Assembly: GCA_028284955.1 (NCBI GenBank)
Contig: JANQQS010000116.1
Span: 1 to 59,462 of the forward strand
DNA from: Myxococcota bacterium
GTDB taxonomy: Bacteria > Myxococcota_A > Polyangia > Polyangiales > Houyiibacteriaceae
Reading direction: 5' to 3'
Length of the DNA: 59,462 bases
Numbering within the stretch: the stretch's first letter is position 1; each line of letters starts with the position of its first letter. Shown here in pieces: positions 17,418 to 27,234 of this stretch. The notes beneath the pieces were generated by a model. That model saw only the letters and a list, made by a program, of their open reading frames with translations, searched no databases and was not told the origin of the DNA. The translations under genes and the position numbers were made by a program.

Positions 17418-18434
17418 GTGACGTACTCTGTATTCCGCTCTTTATCGTCCGCCGCGTGGATCGCCATATTCGTTTCGGCGTGTGTCGCACAGGTCGAACG
17501 CGACGAGGCAGCGGAGGAGAAATCCACCGCGTCGGTGTCAATACCTGTGAGCTACGCGTGTATCGACGGCGCCTGTGTCGCGATCCTGGCCAAGAGCGTG
17601 GGAGGAATTGCGTTGATTGGTTCGGTGCTCGCGCTCGGCCATCAGGCTGGGGTCGAAAACGAGAAACGATGGTCCTGGCAGCTGTGGGAGCGAACCCGAC
17701 ACGCGTTTCGCAGGATCGCTGATTCCGCAGGGGCGGCGAACGTCAACTACTACCGCACGACGCTCGTCGTAAGCCGGGGCCTCGTAAACCCGACCAAAGT
17801 CCGGTTCACTTCCTACTTCGCGATCGCTCACGAAGAGCTTGGTCTACACGTCGGCTTGCTCGATACATCCAAGCGATTGGTTGCCCAGATGTGCAACCTG
17901 GTTACGTCCCAAGAGCCGCTCCTTTGCGGTTTTGAGGCTCGACCGGTCACCGAATCGATGTCGCCGGGCTCGTGGTTCGCCGAGCGAGCACAGAAAAACG
18001 ACGCGTCCGGGGTTGTAGAAGAAGGCTTAGAGCTCAACGCGGTCGTTGGCTTGGCGTTTCGCGGGGAACAAAATCTTGCCGTTCGAGCCACGACCGGCCC
18101 TCAGAAACCCGCCGATCTCCTGGTGCAGAAGGCCACCGAGGGCCTCGATCTGAGCAAGGCGGGCCGCAGAGCGTGCTTCAAAATGCGCGGCATCGTAAAC
18201 TATCTCCGAAGGACGCTGCTGCGCATTGGTGTTCCTCGTCGCGTGACCGAGAAAGCGTTATTGCGTGTGTGGAATCGCGCATCGCGAATCATGCGCGAGA
18301 AGTACAACATCCTCTGCCCACCGTACCAACCACTCGAGCCTTTGTGCGCCCCGCCCATAAATCACAAGACGGATCGTAGCGGATCAGTGTGCGGAGAGGG
18401 TTCCGGGGCCGCTCTCGGCACAACTTCTCGGTAG
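17418..18434 (+). CDS. Predicted lipoprotein of unknown function
   Basis: A 338-residue protein beginning with a hydrophobic signal and lipobox VSACVAQ, followed by the acidic leader VERDEAAEEKS. A short Gly/Ala-rich hydrophobic stretch (SVGGIALIGSVLALG) comes at about residue 60. The C-terminal third is basic, with Cys residues at the end. GTG 17418 is the start that places the signal peptide at the N-terminus; no good ribosome binding site supports it. I recognise no family. The 278 bp upstream (17140-17417) show only weak open frames and no clear gene. Confidence 0.6.
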   Translation: MTYSVFRSLSSAAWIAIFVSACVAQVERDEAAEEKSTASVSIPVSYACIDGACVAILAKSVGGIALIGSVLALGHQAGVENEKRWSWQLWERTRHAFRRIADSAGAANVNYYRTTLVVSRGLVNPTKVRFTSYFAIAHEELGLHVGLLDTSKRLVAQMCNLVTSQEPLLCGFEARPVTESMSPGSWFAERAQKNDASGVVEEGLELNAVVGLAFRGEQNLAVRATTGPQKPADLLVQKATEGLDLSKAGRRACFKMRGIVNYLRRTLLRIGVPRRVTEKALLRVWNRASRIMREKYNILCPPYQPLEPLCAPPINHKTDRSGSVCGEGSGAALGTTSR

Positions 18435-18461
18435 CATTCTTCAACGCAGCTGGGCCGCGGC

Positions 18462-18875
18462 TTATGCGGTTTGCGCGAAGGGGCTGGTCTCTTTGACCTG
18501 GCTCTCTTCTTCTTCGTCGACTTCGGTGTCGCGGTCGCCAGGGGCGGAGCCGGTCTGGCCGTGAATGACTCCGCCGCGGTCGACTTCGAGAGTTTGAAAG
18601 CGCGCGTCGCCTTTGACGACGCCGCTCGAAAGGATGTGGAGATGGGTGCGGGCTGCGCAGGTGCCTTCGACAGTTCCCGCGACGGCGACGGTTTCGGCCA
18701 TCACTTCGCCTTTAACGTAGCCGTCCGGCCCAACCGAGACTTGCCCTTCTGCTTCGATGTTGCCAAGCACTTCGCCATCCACATGAAGCGTGGTGCGTAC
18801 TTTGAGGGTGCCCTCGACGACGTCTCCGCGCCCGATGATGGTGGGCCCTCCGGTTTCTTGCTTCTTCCCAAACAT
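18462..18875 (-). CDS. Bactofilin (polymer-forming cytoskeletal protein)
   Basis: A 137-residue bactofilin: a short N-terminal tail (MFGKKQETGG), a beta-helix core of repeating strands (IIGRGDVVEGTLKV ... LHVDGEVLGNIEA ... VKGEVMAETVAVAG), and an acidic C-terminal tail. Bactofilins polymerise without nucleotide and scaffold cell-shape, pili or envelope enzymes, notably in myxobacteria. ATG 18875 is preceded by a strong AAGG ribosome binding site; an upstream ATG at 18962 is not needed. Confidence 0.9.
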   Translation of the reverse strand: MFGKKQETGGPTIIGRGDVVEGTLKVRTTLHVDGEVLGNIEAEGQVSVGPDGYVKGEVMAETVAVAGTVEGTCAARTHLHILSSGVVKGDARFQTLEVDRGGVIHGQTGSAPGDRDTEVDEEEESQVKETSPFAQTA

Positions 18876-19043
18876 CCTTACCTCACCCCCTTTGCCCGCG
18901 TTGCCTGGCTTTGCCCGAGACCCATGCCCGGCCAGGTCTCGAGCATCCGAGCCTGCGACCACATCATCTCAGTGTAGCTTTCGTATGTAAAATTGCAATG
19001 TAAACTGAACGAGTGACGACTGATTGTGCAAGTTTCGTTCAAT

Positions 19044-21091
<2,048 letters not shown>

Positions 21092-21168
21092 TTGACGCTG
21101 GCGACCACGGCCGCTCGTGCGGCGTTGGCGCGATGCATGCGGCCAATCATATATGCGATACATGACGC

Positions 21169-22128
21169 ATGGAGTTTGGTCGGGTCGCAGACGTTTCGGG
21201 AATCGACTTCTCGCTGGCGGACGACGCATTCTTTCCGAGGGCGCGATTTCTTTCTAGGCCCTCAGCGCGGCGGGATGCGCGTGTGTACTTGGGATGCGCG
21301 GTGTGGGCAGATCCGTCGTTTCTATCGACCGTCTACCCCGCTCATACTCCGCGGAGCAAGATGCTCGAAGCCTACGGCGCGCAGTTTGGCGCCGTAGAGG
21401 TCAACAGCAGTTTTTATCATGTGCCGCCTGCGCACACGATCTCGCGGTGGTGCGAGGTTGTCCCAGCAGCGTTTCGGTTTTGCCCCAAGCTGCCGCGCGC
21501 GATTACCCACGCAGCCCCCGGCGCGCTGCAGGGCGCGGGGAGAGACGCGGCCACGGTGCGCGCCGAGTTTTCCAGCATGCGCGAGGCGCTGAACGCGTTT
21601 GGTGACAAGCTCGGCGTGACCTTTGTGCAGCTGCCGCCGTCGCTCGGCCCGCAAGACAAGCGCGTCGTCGCGCAACTCGTGGCGCGGCTGACCACGCAGC
21701 TGGTTTCCGAACAAGGCGACCCACATCGCTTCGCGCTGGAGCTTCGCCACCCGGATTGGTTTCACGACCGCGCGCTGTTCGGCCGGCTTTCTGAGTTCTT
21801 GCATGAACAAGGAATCGGGCTCGTGATCACCGATACCGCCGGCCGGCGAGACGCCGTGCACATGGCGGTACCCGTTCCCCATGTCTTCATTCGATTCTTG
21901 GGAAACGGCCTGCACGCATCCGACTTTTCTCGGCTGGACGCCTGGGCAGACCGGCTGGCTCAGTGGCTCGATGCTGGCGTTCGCGACGTATCCATGTTCA
22001 TCCACCAACCCAACAAAACCCACGCCGCAACGTTGATCCAGCACATGACGAAGCGTCTACGTGGGCTATCGAAGGTATGGGTGTTTGAACCGCAGCCCAT
22101 CGAGCCAGTTCAACGCTCGTTGTTTTAG
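21169..22128 (+). CDS. DUF72 family protein (YecE-like)
   Basis: A 319-residue TIM-barrel-like DUF72 protein. Family landmarks are VYLGCAVWADPSFL, EVNSSFYHVPPAHTISRW, FRFCPKLPRAITH, LRHPDWFHD and an Asp-rich barrel end with VPHVFIRFLGN. Biochemical function of the family is unknown. The first 38 residues precede the usual family start and may not be translated; no internal start is clearly better. It ends 23 bp from a convergent lipoprotein gene with no obvious terminator between them. Confidence 0.82.
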   Translation: MEFGRVADVSGIDFSLADDAFFPRARFLSRPSARRDARVYLGCAVWADPSFLSTVYPAHTPRSKMLEAYGAQFGAVEVNSSFYHVPPAHTISRWCEVVPAAFRFCPKLPRAITHAAPGALQGAGRDAATVRAEFSSMREALNAFGDKLGVTFVQLPPSLGPQDKRVVAQLVARLTTQLVSEQGDPHRFALELRHPDWFHDRALFGRLSEFLHEQGIGLVITDTAGRRDAVHMAVPVPHVFIRFLGNGLHASDFSRLDAWADRLAQWLDAGVRDVSMFIHQPNKTHAATLIQHMTKRLRGLSKVWVFEPQPIEPVQRSLF

Positions 22129-22150
22129 GACCGGAACGGGAAAATGCGCG

Positions 22151-23578
22151 CTACAGACGGTGCACGATGCCGCTGGCTCTGCTCCAATCCATGAGAGGCC
22201 GGGCTAGCTCTCGAATCTGGAGCACGAATATCGGGTTGATCAGGTCTCTCCGTTCATGCTCTTTCGCCTTCACTTGAACATCAGGAGGAAAAGCGCTCAG
22301 GCGCGCCAGATACTGACACCGTGCTTGTTGAATGGATGTCGAACTGCTCTTCAATTCCGCCCGTTTCTCAAACAGCACGTGGGGCAAGTGAGATACGGTA
22401 TTGATGTTCCCCCCAACGTGGACCCGAGCGTCTGCGGAACCGCGCTGGAGCCGGTATGCCTCGCCATCAATGCCAAACTTGACGCGAGGTGTTGTGGCGC
22501 CCGAATGAACGTCGACCACGAACTTCGTCATCACCGCCAGAGCCCATATCGCCGCTTCATCAAACTCATGCCCGACGAAGGTGCGAAGCTCATAGCCCAC
22601 AAGGCTTTTGTCGAATTCTTCGTCTTCGTTTTTTCTTCTGTACGCGTTGACTCGGAAACCCACCGCCTGGTACTTCGTCTCCCAATAGCCCAGGCTCCAC
22701 GGAGCTCCGCCCGATGAAACGTGGCGGGTGGCTCTTTCCGCGAGCACTGCAGACCCAGGCGCGATATTTCGGTTAATCTCGAAGTCGGTCAATATGGATC
22801 GGGCGTAGTTCACGCTGGAAGACATGACCATAAGGCCCATGAACTCGTCGGCATTCAGCCACAACGTCACGACATCTTCAGCCTGGCGTTGCACCATCGG
22901 GTTCGCCGCATCAAACACCACATGATATTGAATCGAAATGTGGCGTTGAAATCGCGCGCGCAGCGCATCGCGCAGCTCGATCAACGAACGCAAGCTTTGT
23001 TTCGGCAGCGCGCGCAGCTCAGCTTCATCTTGGTCTTGCCCGGCGATGAGCCCCGCGAAGATGGGATCTTGGCTTGCAAGCTTCCCCTTACCGGCCCACT
23101 CCGGCCCGTAGCGGGCAAATATCGCGGCGGCTCGCTGCTGCGGGCTCATTGACGCCCATTTAGACAGTGAGACGTGAGGCGGCCGAATGATCTCATGATA
23201 CAGGGTGGCCAGCGAACCGTCGCAGCCCGGCGTGGGTGTTGCTAAGCACTGGTTGGATCGACGAAGTGAGCGAAGGGGAATCTCACCTTCGATGCCAAAC
23301 GTAATCCCCGAGTGCTCCTTGTTCATGAACGACTCAAACTGCGCCTTGCGCATGCGGTACACGCGTTCGAAGTGTTTTCGGAGTCGTCTTGTCGTATATC
23401 GCTGAACGGGCGCCGCAGGGTCGAACGCGGCAATCGGACTGCCGCCGAATAACTGCTTTTCACTGGTCTCCCGGGCCGATGGAGCAAGAGCGTCGCACGC
23501 CGTTAGAGCGGCGGAAGCGCAGAGGAAAAGCGCACGCGCAGTCGTCGGATTAAGTTTTATTGGCGAACAGTACAGCAT
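22151..23578 (-). CDS. Large predicted lipoprotein of unknown function
   Basis: A 475-residue protein with lipobox ALTAC at about residue 28 and a Ser/Glu leader. It contains a basic segment RRLRKHFERVYRMRKA, then IEGEIPLRSL, and an acidic/hydrophobic core including YHEIIRPPHVSLSKWASMS and YELRTFVGHEFDEAAIWAL. I do not recognise the fold. Part of its coding sequence for residues about 40-77 (23351-23461) is copied in decayed form at 26285-26390, which shows that a paralogue once existed nearby. Confidence 0.65.
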   Translation of the reverse strand: MLYCSPIKLNPTTARALFLCASAALTACDALAPSARETSEKQLFGGSPIAAFDPAAPVQRYTTRRLRKHFERVYRMRKAQFESFMNKEHSGITFGIEGEIPLRSLRRSNQCLATPTPGCDGSLATLYHEIIRPPHVSLSKWASMSPQQRAAAIFARYGPEWAGKGKLASQDPIFAGLIAGQDQDEAELRALPKQSLRSLIELRDALRARFQRHISIQYHVVFDAANPMVQRQAEDVVTLWLNADEFMGLMVMSSSVNYARSILTDFEINRNIAPGSAVLAERATRHVSSGGAPWSLGYWETKYQAVGFRVNAYRRKNEDEEFDKSLVGYELRTFVGHEFDEAAIWALAVMTKFVVDVHSGATTPRVKFGIDGEAYRLQRGSADARVHVGGNINTVSHLPHVLFEKRAELKSSSTSIQQARCQYLARLSAFPPDVQVKAKEHERRDLINPIFVLQIRELARPLMDWSRASGIVHRL

Positions 23579-23707
23579 CGCGGATCGTATCTACGAAGAT
23601 AGGCAGTACAGCACGCGGAACGCAATGCAACTAGCCGACCTCGCAGGCTTCGTTTATCGCCAATTCGCGCTATTGATGATGCATCTCGAACGTCTTAGCC
23701 TTCGCTC

Positions 23708-24127
23708 ATGTCAGACACGGTATTTACCAAAATCATTCGCGGCGAGATTCCCTGTCACAAGGTGTATGAAGACGAGCTCGTGCTTGCGTTTCTTGATGTG
23801 AATCCACTGAGTCGCGGCCACGTGTTGGTGATTCCCAAAGAAGCGGTGGCCACGGTAGACGCGCTTTCGGATGAATCTGCGGCGGCGATTGGCCGGATTT
23901 TGCCGCGGCTTTGTCGCGCGCTCAAAGATGTGACCGGAGTCAGCGATTACAATATTTTGCAGAACAACGGCGCGGCGGCTCATCAGGCAGTGTTTCACGT
24001 GCACTTTCACATTATTCCCAAGCCCAGCGAACACGAGGGGCTCGGCATTCGCTGGCCCGCCTCGACGCTCGACTCCGCGGATGGAGCGAAGCTAGCGGAA
24101 GCGCTTCGAGCGAATGCGTCAGGTTAG
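23708..24127 (+). CDS. HIT family protein (HINT-like nucleotide hydrolase)
   Basis: A 139-residue histidine-triad protein. It begins MSDTVFTKIIRGEIPCHKVYED and carries the triad motif FHVHFHIIPK, with AFLDVNPLSRGHVLVIPK upstream, all standard for the HinT branch. These cytosolic enzymes hydrolyse AMP-amidates or related adducts. The gene stands alone and converges on a PIN toxin gene after 43 bp. Confidence 0.92.
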   Translation: MSDTVFTKIIRGEIPCHKVYEDELVLAFLDVNPLSRGHVLVIPKEAVATVDALSDESAAAIGRILPRLCRALKDVTGVSDYNILQNNGAAAHQAVFHVHFHIIPKPSEHEGLGIRWPASTLDSADGAKLAEALRANASG

Positions 24128-24170
24128 ACAGCACGCCGACCAGCCACCGCGATGACGAACAGTGCAAGCG

Positions 24171-24557
24171 TCAAACAATGCGTATGGGGTAGCGCTTCAT
24201 CACCGAGTCGACGGTTGCTACCGGCCAGCCTTGCACAATTGCCTCAGCAACGAGCAAGCGGTCGAACGGATCTCGATGCACGCTCGGCAGCTGGCCCAGC
24301 ATATAGATAGCATCGTCACTGATCGGGCTTTTGCTCAGTCCCATGGCTGCGACGCATCGCGGAATCAGTAGTCTTGGAGGCTCGGGCAAAGGTAGCTTGC
24401 CCAAATCATGTTTGATCTGCATCTCCCAAATCGACGCTTGGTGAAGCACCCAGACATGCTCTTCCCGGCTCATCATCCGGTGAATCGACTCGGGTAGCCT
24501 TTTGTCGCCGCGCGCAGCCCAAACGAATATCTGGGTGTCGAGCAGTATGGCGCTCAT
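24171..24557 (-). CDS. PIN-domain ribonuclease toxin (VapC-like), module 1
   Basis: A 128-residue PIN protein. The acidic residues are visible: LLDTQIFVWAA (first Asp), SIWEMQIK (Glu), DPFDRLLVAEA (Asp) and TVDSVMKRY (last Asp). This is the branch paired with Phd/YefM-type antitoxins. Its ATG overlaps the antitoxin gene by 4 bp. It probably cleaves RNA when free of the antitoxin. Confidence 0.9.
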   Translation of the reverse strand: MSAILLDTQIFVWAARGDKRLPESIHRMMSREEHVWVLHQASIWEMQIKHDLGKLPLPEPPRLLIPRCVAAMGLSKSPISDDAIYMLGQLPSVHRDPFDRLLVAEAIVQGWPVATVDSVMKRYPIRIV

Positions 24558-24793
24558 GTCCCGTAGAAATCTTCTTCGAACTCATCGAGAGGCGCATTAA
24601 AGTCGTCCGGGAGTTCGGGCCACTCCGGCACTACGCCGAGTCGAACTTTGCGCGCCGGCCCCAATCCGCGGAGTGAACGAAGCTCCGCGACCGGAGTGTT
24701 GCGTTCTGCGATCACCACCCGGTGGCCCTTGCGAACCCGCTGAATATAGCGACCTAGGTGAGCCTTGGCTTCGCTTAGATTGATGTAATCCAC
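24554..24793 (-). CDS. Phd/YefM-type antitoxin, module 1
   Basis: A 79-residue antitoxin with the typical N-terminal DNA-binding part (YINLSEAKAHLGRYIQRVRKGHRVVIAERNTPVAEL) and an acidic, flexible C-terminal toxin-binding end (DEFEEDFYGT). It precedes and overlaps the PIN toxin. Its 5' half exists again as a decayed copy at 26389-26505. Confidence 0.88.
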   Translation of the reverse strand: MDYINLSEAKAHLGRYIQRVRKGHRVVIAERNTPVAELRSLRGLGPARKVRLGVVPEWPELPDDFNAPLDEFEEDFYGT

Positions 24794-24799
24794 TGAAAC

Positions 24800-24817
24800 T
24801 AGTCTAGTATAAGACTA
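24800..24817. promoter_or_regulatory. Putative operator/promoter of PIN module 1
   Basis: TAGTC and GACTA form a 5-bp inverted repeat around eight AT-rich bases, 7 bp upstream of the antitoxin ATG. On the - strand the centre includes TATACT, a good -10 box. Binding by the antitoxin-toxin complex would autoregulate the module, as usual for such systems. Confidence 0.5.
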
Positions 24818-25031
24818 TTTTTAATCAACTTCGCGGGGCGATTGTGGAGTACTGACCCCATCGCGAGTCGCAGGGGAATATGTTTCTGAGGCTTCGTCTG
24901 ACGTCCAGTGGCGATCTTATAGAAAACGTTAGGTTGTGGGGGTGACGACGGGAGCAGTCGGTGGCCCGATATGTGCACGATGCGTTGTTGATCGGGCGAT
25001 GTTTGCGCGGTCCGAGGGAGGAGTATCGTTC

Positions 25032-26210
25032 ATGTCGTACTTGAAGATGGGGCTGGTCGCGGGGTTGGCCATCGCAGGCTGTGTGGCGGCAGGGGAATCT
25101 GGCGAGGACGCCACGGAGACGAAGAGCACCGGGGTTGTCCGCGCATACGATGTTTCTCTCGGCAACGATAAGCTCGCGACAAAACTCTATGAACACGGGT
25201 GCGACGAAACGAAAAACTGCGTGCTGGGGGCTTCGTCGATCTACACCGGCCTCGCCATGTGGGACGGCATCGCCAAAGCGGATGACCCCGAATCGAACTC
25301 AGTGCCGAGCTGGCTCGGATTCGTGGACGGGACACCCGACGCGTTCGCACAGAAACTCCCGTCTTTGAACGTCGACGAAGGATTCAAGTCGGTGGTCGCG
25401 GCGGCTTGGTTTTCCAACCGGCAGGCCAATACGACCCATAAGGCGCTGCTGACGAAATACCAGGCAGAGCAGCATCTCGCGTCGGGCGCTGCCGCGATCA
25501 ACGAATGGGTTTCAAGGAAAACCAACAATGCCATCAAACAGATCACGCGCACTGCCGAAGCGGGACAAGATGTGCTCGCCACCGCCTCGTATTTCGAGGA
25601 CGCGTTTTTGCATCCCTTTGATGAGTGTCTCACTCAATCCCGTCCGTTCGGCGACTCCACTGCGGAGATGATGACGCGGACCAACGAAGACACGACGTGG
25701 TTCACCTACGCTCCCGCTGACGGGAAGCAACCAGAGACCGTGGCCCTCGACTATCGTGGCGGCGCCCAGCTCAAGATTTTTCTCGCCCCCAAAGGAAGTA
25801 CAACTCCACCTTCGCTCAAGGGTGCCAACATCGGCTTTCCTCGAGGGAACCGGGTCAAGGGTACGGTGACGATGCCTCGGTTCACCGTGGGCAGTACGAA
25901 CGCACCAGGGTCGTTCAACATCTACCAAGCCTTCGAGAAATCGAACATCAACGTGCACGCAGTCCACACTGCGCTGATTCACGTAAACGAAAAACATACC
26001 ACCGCTGCATCTGCATCCGCATTCGCTACGCGTGGCCCCCCACCCGAAGAGCTAAATATCGTGATCAACCGCCCATTTGCCTTCGCCATCACGGTTGCCG
26101 ATACGACCATGTTCGTCGGCCACGTAGTTCGCCCGGAATACGACACTACGTTGGACGCGGACCAACAATCCCCGACCTGCTCCGATACCGCGACGCCAAA
26201 CGGCGTTTAG
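25032..26210 (+). CDS. Serpin-family protease inhibitor lipoprotein
   Basis: A 392-residue protein with a lipoprotein signal (LAIAGC) and acidic leader, then a serpin fold. Recognisable serpin elements: AAAINEWVSRKTNNAIKQI (helix F region), the hinge VNEKHTTAASASAFATRG with small residues as in inhibitory serpins, and the closing strands INRPFAFAI and MFVGHVVRP. The reactive loop is HTTAASASAFATRGPPPEE, so the scissile bond probably lies near Ala-Thr-Arg-Gly; an Arg there would target trypsin-like proteases. ATG 25032 has a strong GGGAGGAG ribosome binding site. Inferred role: surface-anchored protection from own or foreign serine proteases. Confidence 0.85.
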   Translation: MSYLKMGLVAGLAIAGCVAAGESGEDATETKSTGVVRAYDVSLGNDKLATKLYEHGCDETKNCVLGASSIYTGLAMWDGIAKADDPESNSVPSWLGFVDGTPDAFAQKLPSLNVDEGFKSVVAAAWFSNRQANTTHKALLTKYQAEQHLASGAAAINEWVSRKTNNAIKQITRTAEAGQDVLATASYFEDAFLHPFDECLTQSRPFGDSTAEMMTRTNEDTTWFTYAPADGKQPETVALDYRGGAQLKIFLAPKGSTTPPSLKGANIGFPRGNRVKGTVTMPRFTVGSTNAPGSFNIYQAFEKSNINVHAVHTALIHVNEKHTTAASASAFATRGPPPEELNIVINRPFAFAITVADTTMFVGHVVRPEYDTTLDADQQSPTCSDTATPNGV

Positions 26211-26259
26211 GATTCGTTGAGCCTTCGGTATTCGCACGGTCTCAGGAACTCACCGCGCC

Positions 26260-26279
26260 TCAGGAATCCGCTGGGCCTC
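26260..26279. repeat. Left 20-bp direct repeat flanking PIN module 2
   Basis: TCAGGAATCCGCTGGGCCTC here is identical to 27193-27212, on the far side of the second toxin-antitoxin module. A second degenerate unit lies just left of it (about 26241-26258). Confidence 0.8.
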
Positions 26280-26280
26280 C

Positions 26281-26545
26281 ATGCCATGCACGTGCTTGAA
26301 GTGTTTTCGGAGTCGTCTTGTCGTGTATTTCTGAACTGGCGCCACGGGGTCAAACGTGGCGATCGGGCTGCCGCCGAACAACTGCTTTTCCGCGACCGGG
26401 GTGTTGCGTTCTGCGATCACCACCCGGTAGCCCTCGCGAACCCGCTAAATATACCGACCCAAGTGAGCCCTGGCTTCGCTCAGATTGATGTAGTCCACAA
26501 AGGCAAGTCTATTGTACAGCTAGCCTTGATCAACTCTTCGCCGGG
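26281..26545 (-). pseudogene. Chimeric decayed duplication (lipoprotein 5' part joined to antitoxin 5' part)
   Basis: Positions 26285-26390 match 23351-23461, the 5' part of the large lipoprotein gene, with scattered substitutions. From 26389 onward the sequence instead matches 24684-24842, that is the N-terminal half of the module 1 antitoxin plus its promoter. The junction falls at TTTTC/CGCGACC. The antitoxin part has an in-frame stop (CGCTAA region on the complementary strand reads TTA for CAG-like codon changes) and no start-to-stop frame survives. The right end runs into the 3' end of the PIN gene of module 2. Confidence 0.75.
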
Positions 26546-26916
26546 CGAAATGTTATGAGTTCAAGCTCGTTCAGCATCTTGTAGTGCTTTGCGTTGGCGG
26601 TGAGCAACGGCAATCCGAGCTCGATGGCGGTTGCACCGATCAGCGCATCCGCTAGGCGCAGTGCGTGCGCATGGAAGTGTTGTTCGACGAAATACACCGC
26701 GCGCGAGGATATTTCGCTCGTCACATGAACGATGTCTGCGTTCCAAGCACGAACCCCAGCCCGAATTGCGCGGAGCTCAGCTTTGGATCGCGCTCCCTGC
26801 ACGAGCTCCATGTATGTCACCGCGGAGATGGAAAAACCGCGTCTCGAATCGAGCTTCTTTCGAGCACGCGAGTCTCCTCGCATGTACCAAATCAATACGT
26901 CGGTATCGACGAGCAC
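26530..26916 (-). CDS. PIN-domain ribonuclease toxin (VapC-like), module 2
   Basis: A 128-residue PIN toxin beginning MLVDTDVLIWYMRGD (first Asp), with SAVTYMELVQGAR (Glu), LRLADALIGATAIE (Asp) and LLTANAKHYKML (Asn replacing the last acidic residue, as in many VapC proteins). It starts 2 bp after the antitoxin stop. It is a different PIN branch from module 1. The module is bracketed by 20-bp direct repeats. Confidence 0.9.
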   Translation of the reverse strand: MLVDTDVLIWYMRGDSRARKKLDSRRGFSISAVTYMELVQGARSKAELRAIRAGVRAWNADIVHVTSEISSRAVYFVEQHFHAHALRLADALIGATAIELGLPLLTANAKHYKMLNELELITFRPAKS

Positions 26917-26918
26917 GG

Positions 26919-27143
26919 CTAGCCAAATCTACGTTTGCGTTTCTCATCAACATACTCTTCCGGAGAGATGTCGTTGTCGGCCCACAGCCCGAAAAGCGGG
27001 TTCGCTTCGTCTTTCGGTTGCCGAATGGGGATCAGCTTTGCGCGAGGTTTGCCTCGATGGGTAATCGTAATTTCCTCACCCCGGTCGACCGCATCAAGCA
27101 CATCTTTGGTGCGCAAACGAAGATCTTTTGCCGAGCGCTTCAT
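26919..27143 (-). CDS. Phd/YefM-type antitoxin, module 2
   Basis: A 74-residue antitoxin with MKRSAKDLRLRTKDVLDAVDRGEE and ITHRGKPRAKLIPI, the prevent-host-death DNA-binding pattern, followed by an acidic toxin-binding tail. It lies immediately upstream of its PIN partner and 9 bp downstream of a strong palindrome. Confidence 0.88.
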   Translation of the reverse strand: MKRSAKDLRLRTKDVLDAVDRGEEITITHRGKPRAKLIPIRQPKDEANPLFGLWADNDISPEEYVDEKRKRRFG

Positions 27144-27152
27144 GACATCTGA

Positions 27153-27174
27153 GTATACACTATAAATTGTATAC
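27153..27174. promoter_or_regulatory. Palindromic operator of PIN module 2
   Basis: GTATACA and TGTATAC (7-bp perfect arms) flank an AT-rich eight-base centre containing TATAAAT/ATTTATA. It sits 9-10 bp upstream of the antitoxin start, the usual place for the antitoxin-binding site that overlaps the -10 element. Confidence 0.65.
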
Positions 27175-27192
27175 TTTCACATTCGCTGGCCT

Positions 27193-27229
27193 TCAGGAAT
27201 CCGCTGGGCCTCAGAATTCGCTGGGCCTC
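27193..27229. repeat. Right 20-bp direct repeat plus a second unit
   Basis: 27193-27212 repeats 26260-26279 exactly. It is followed by a variant unit CTCAGAATTCGCTGGGCCTC to 27229, so a short local array of 17-18 bp period stands between module 2 and the Fe-S protein gene. Confidence 0.8.
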
Positions 27230-27234
27230 GCGGC

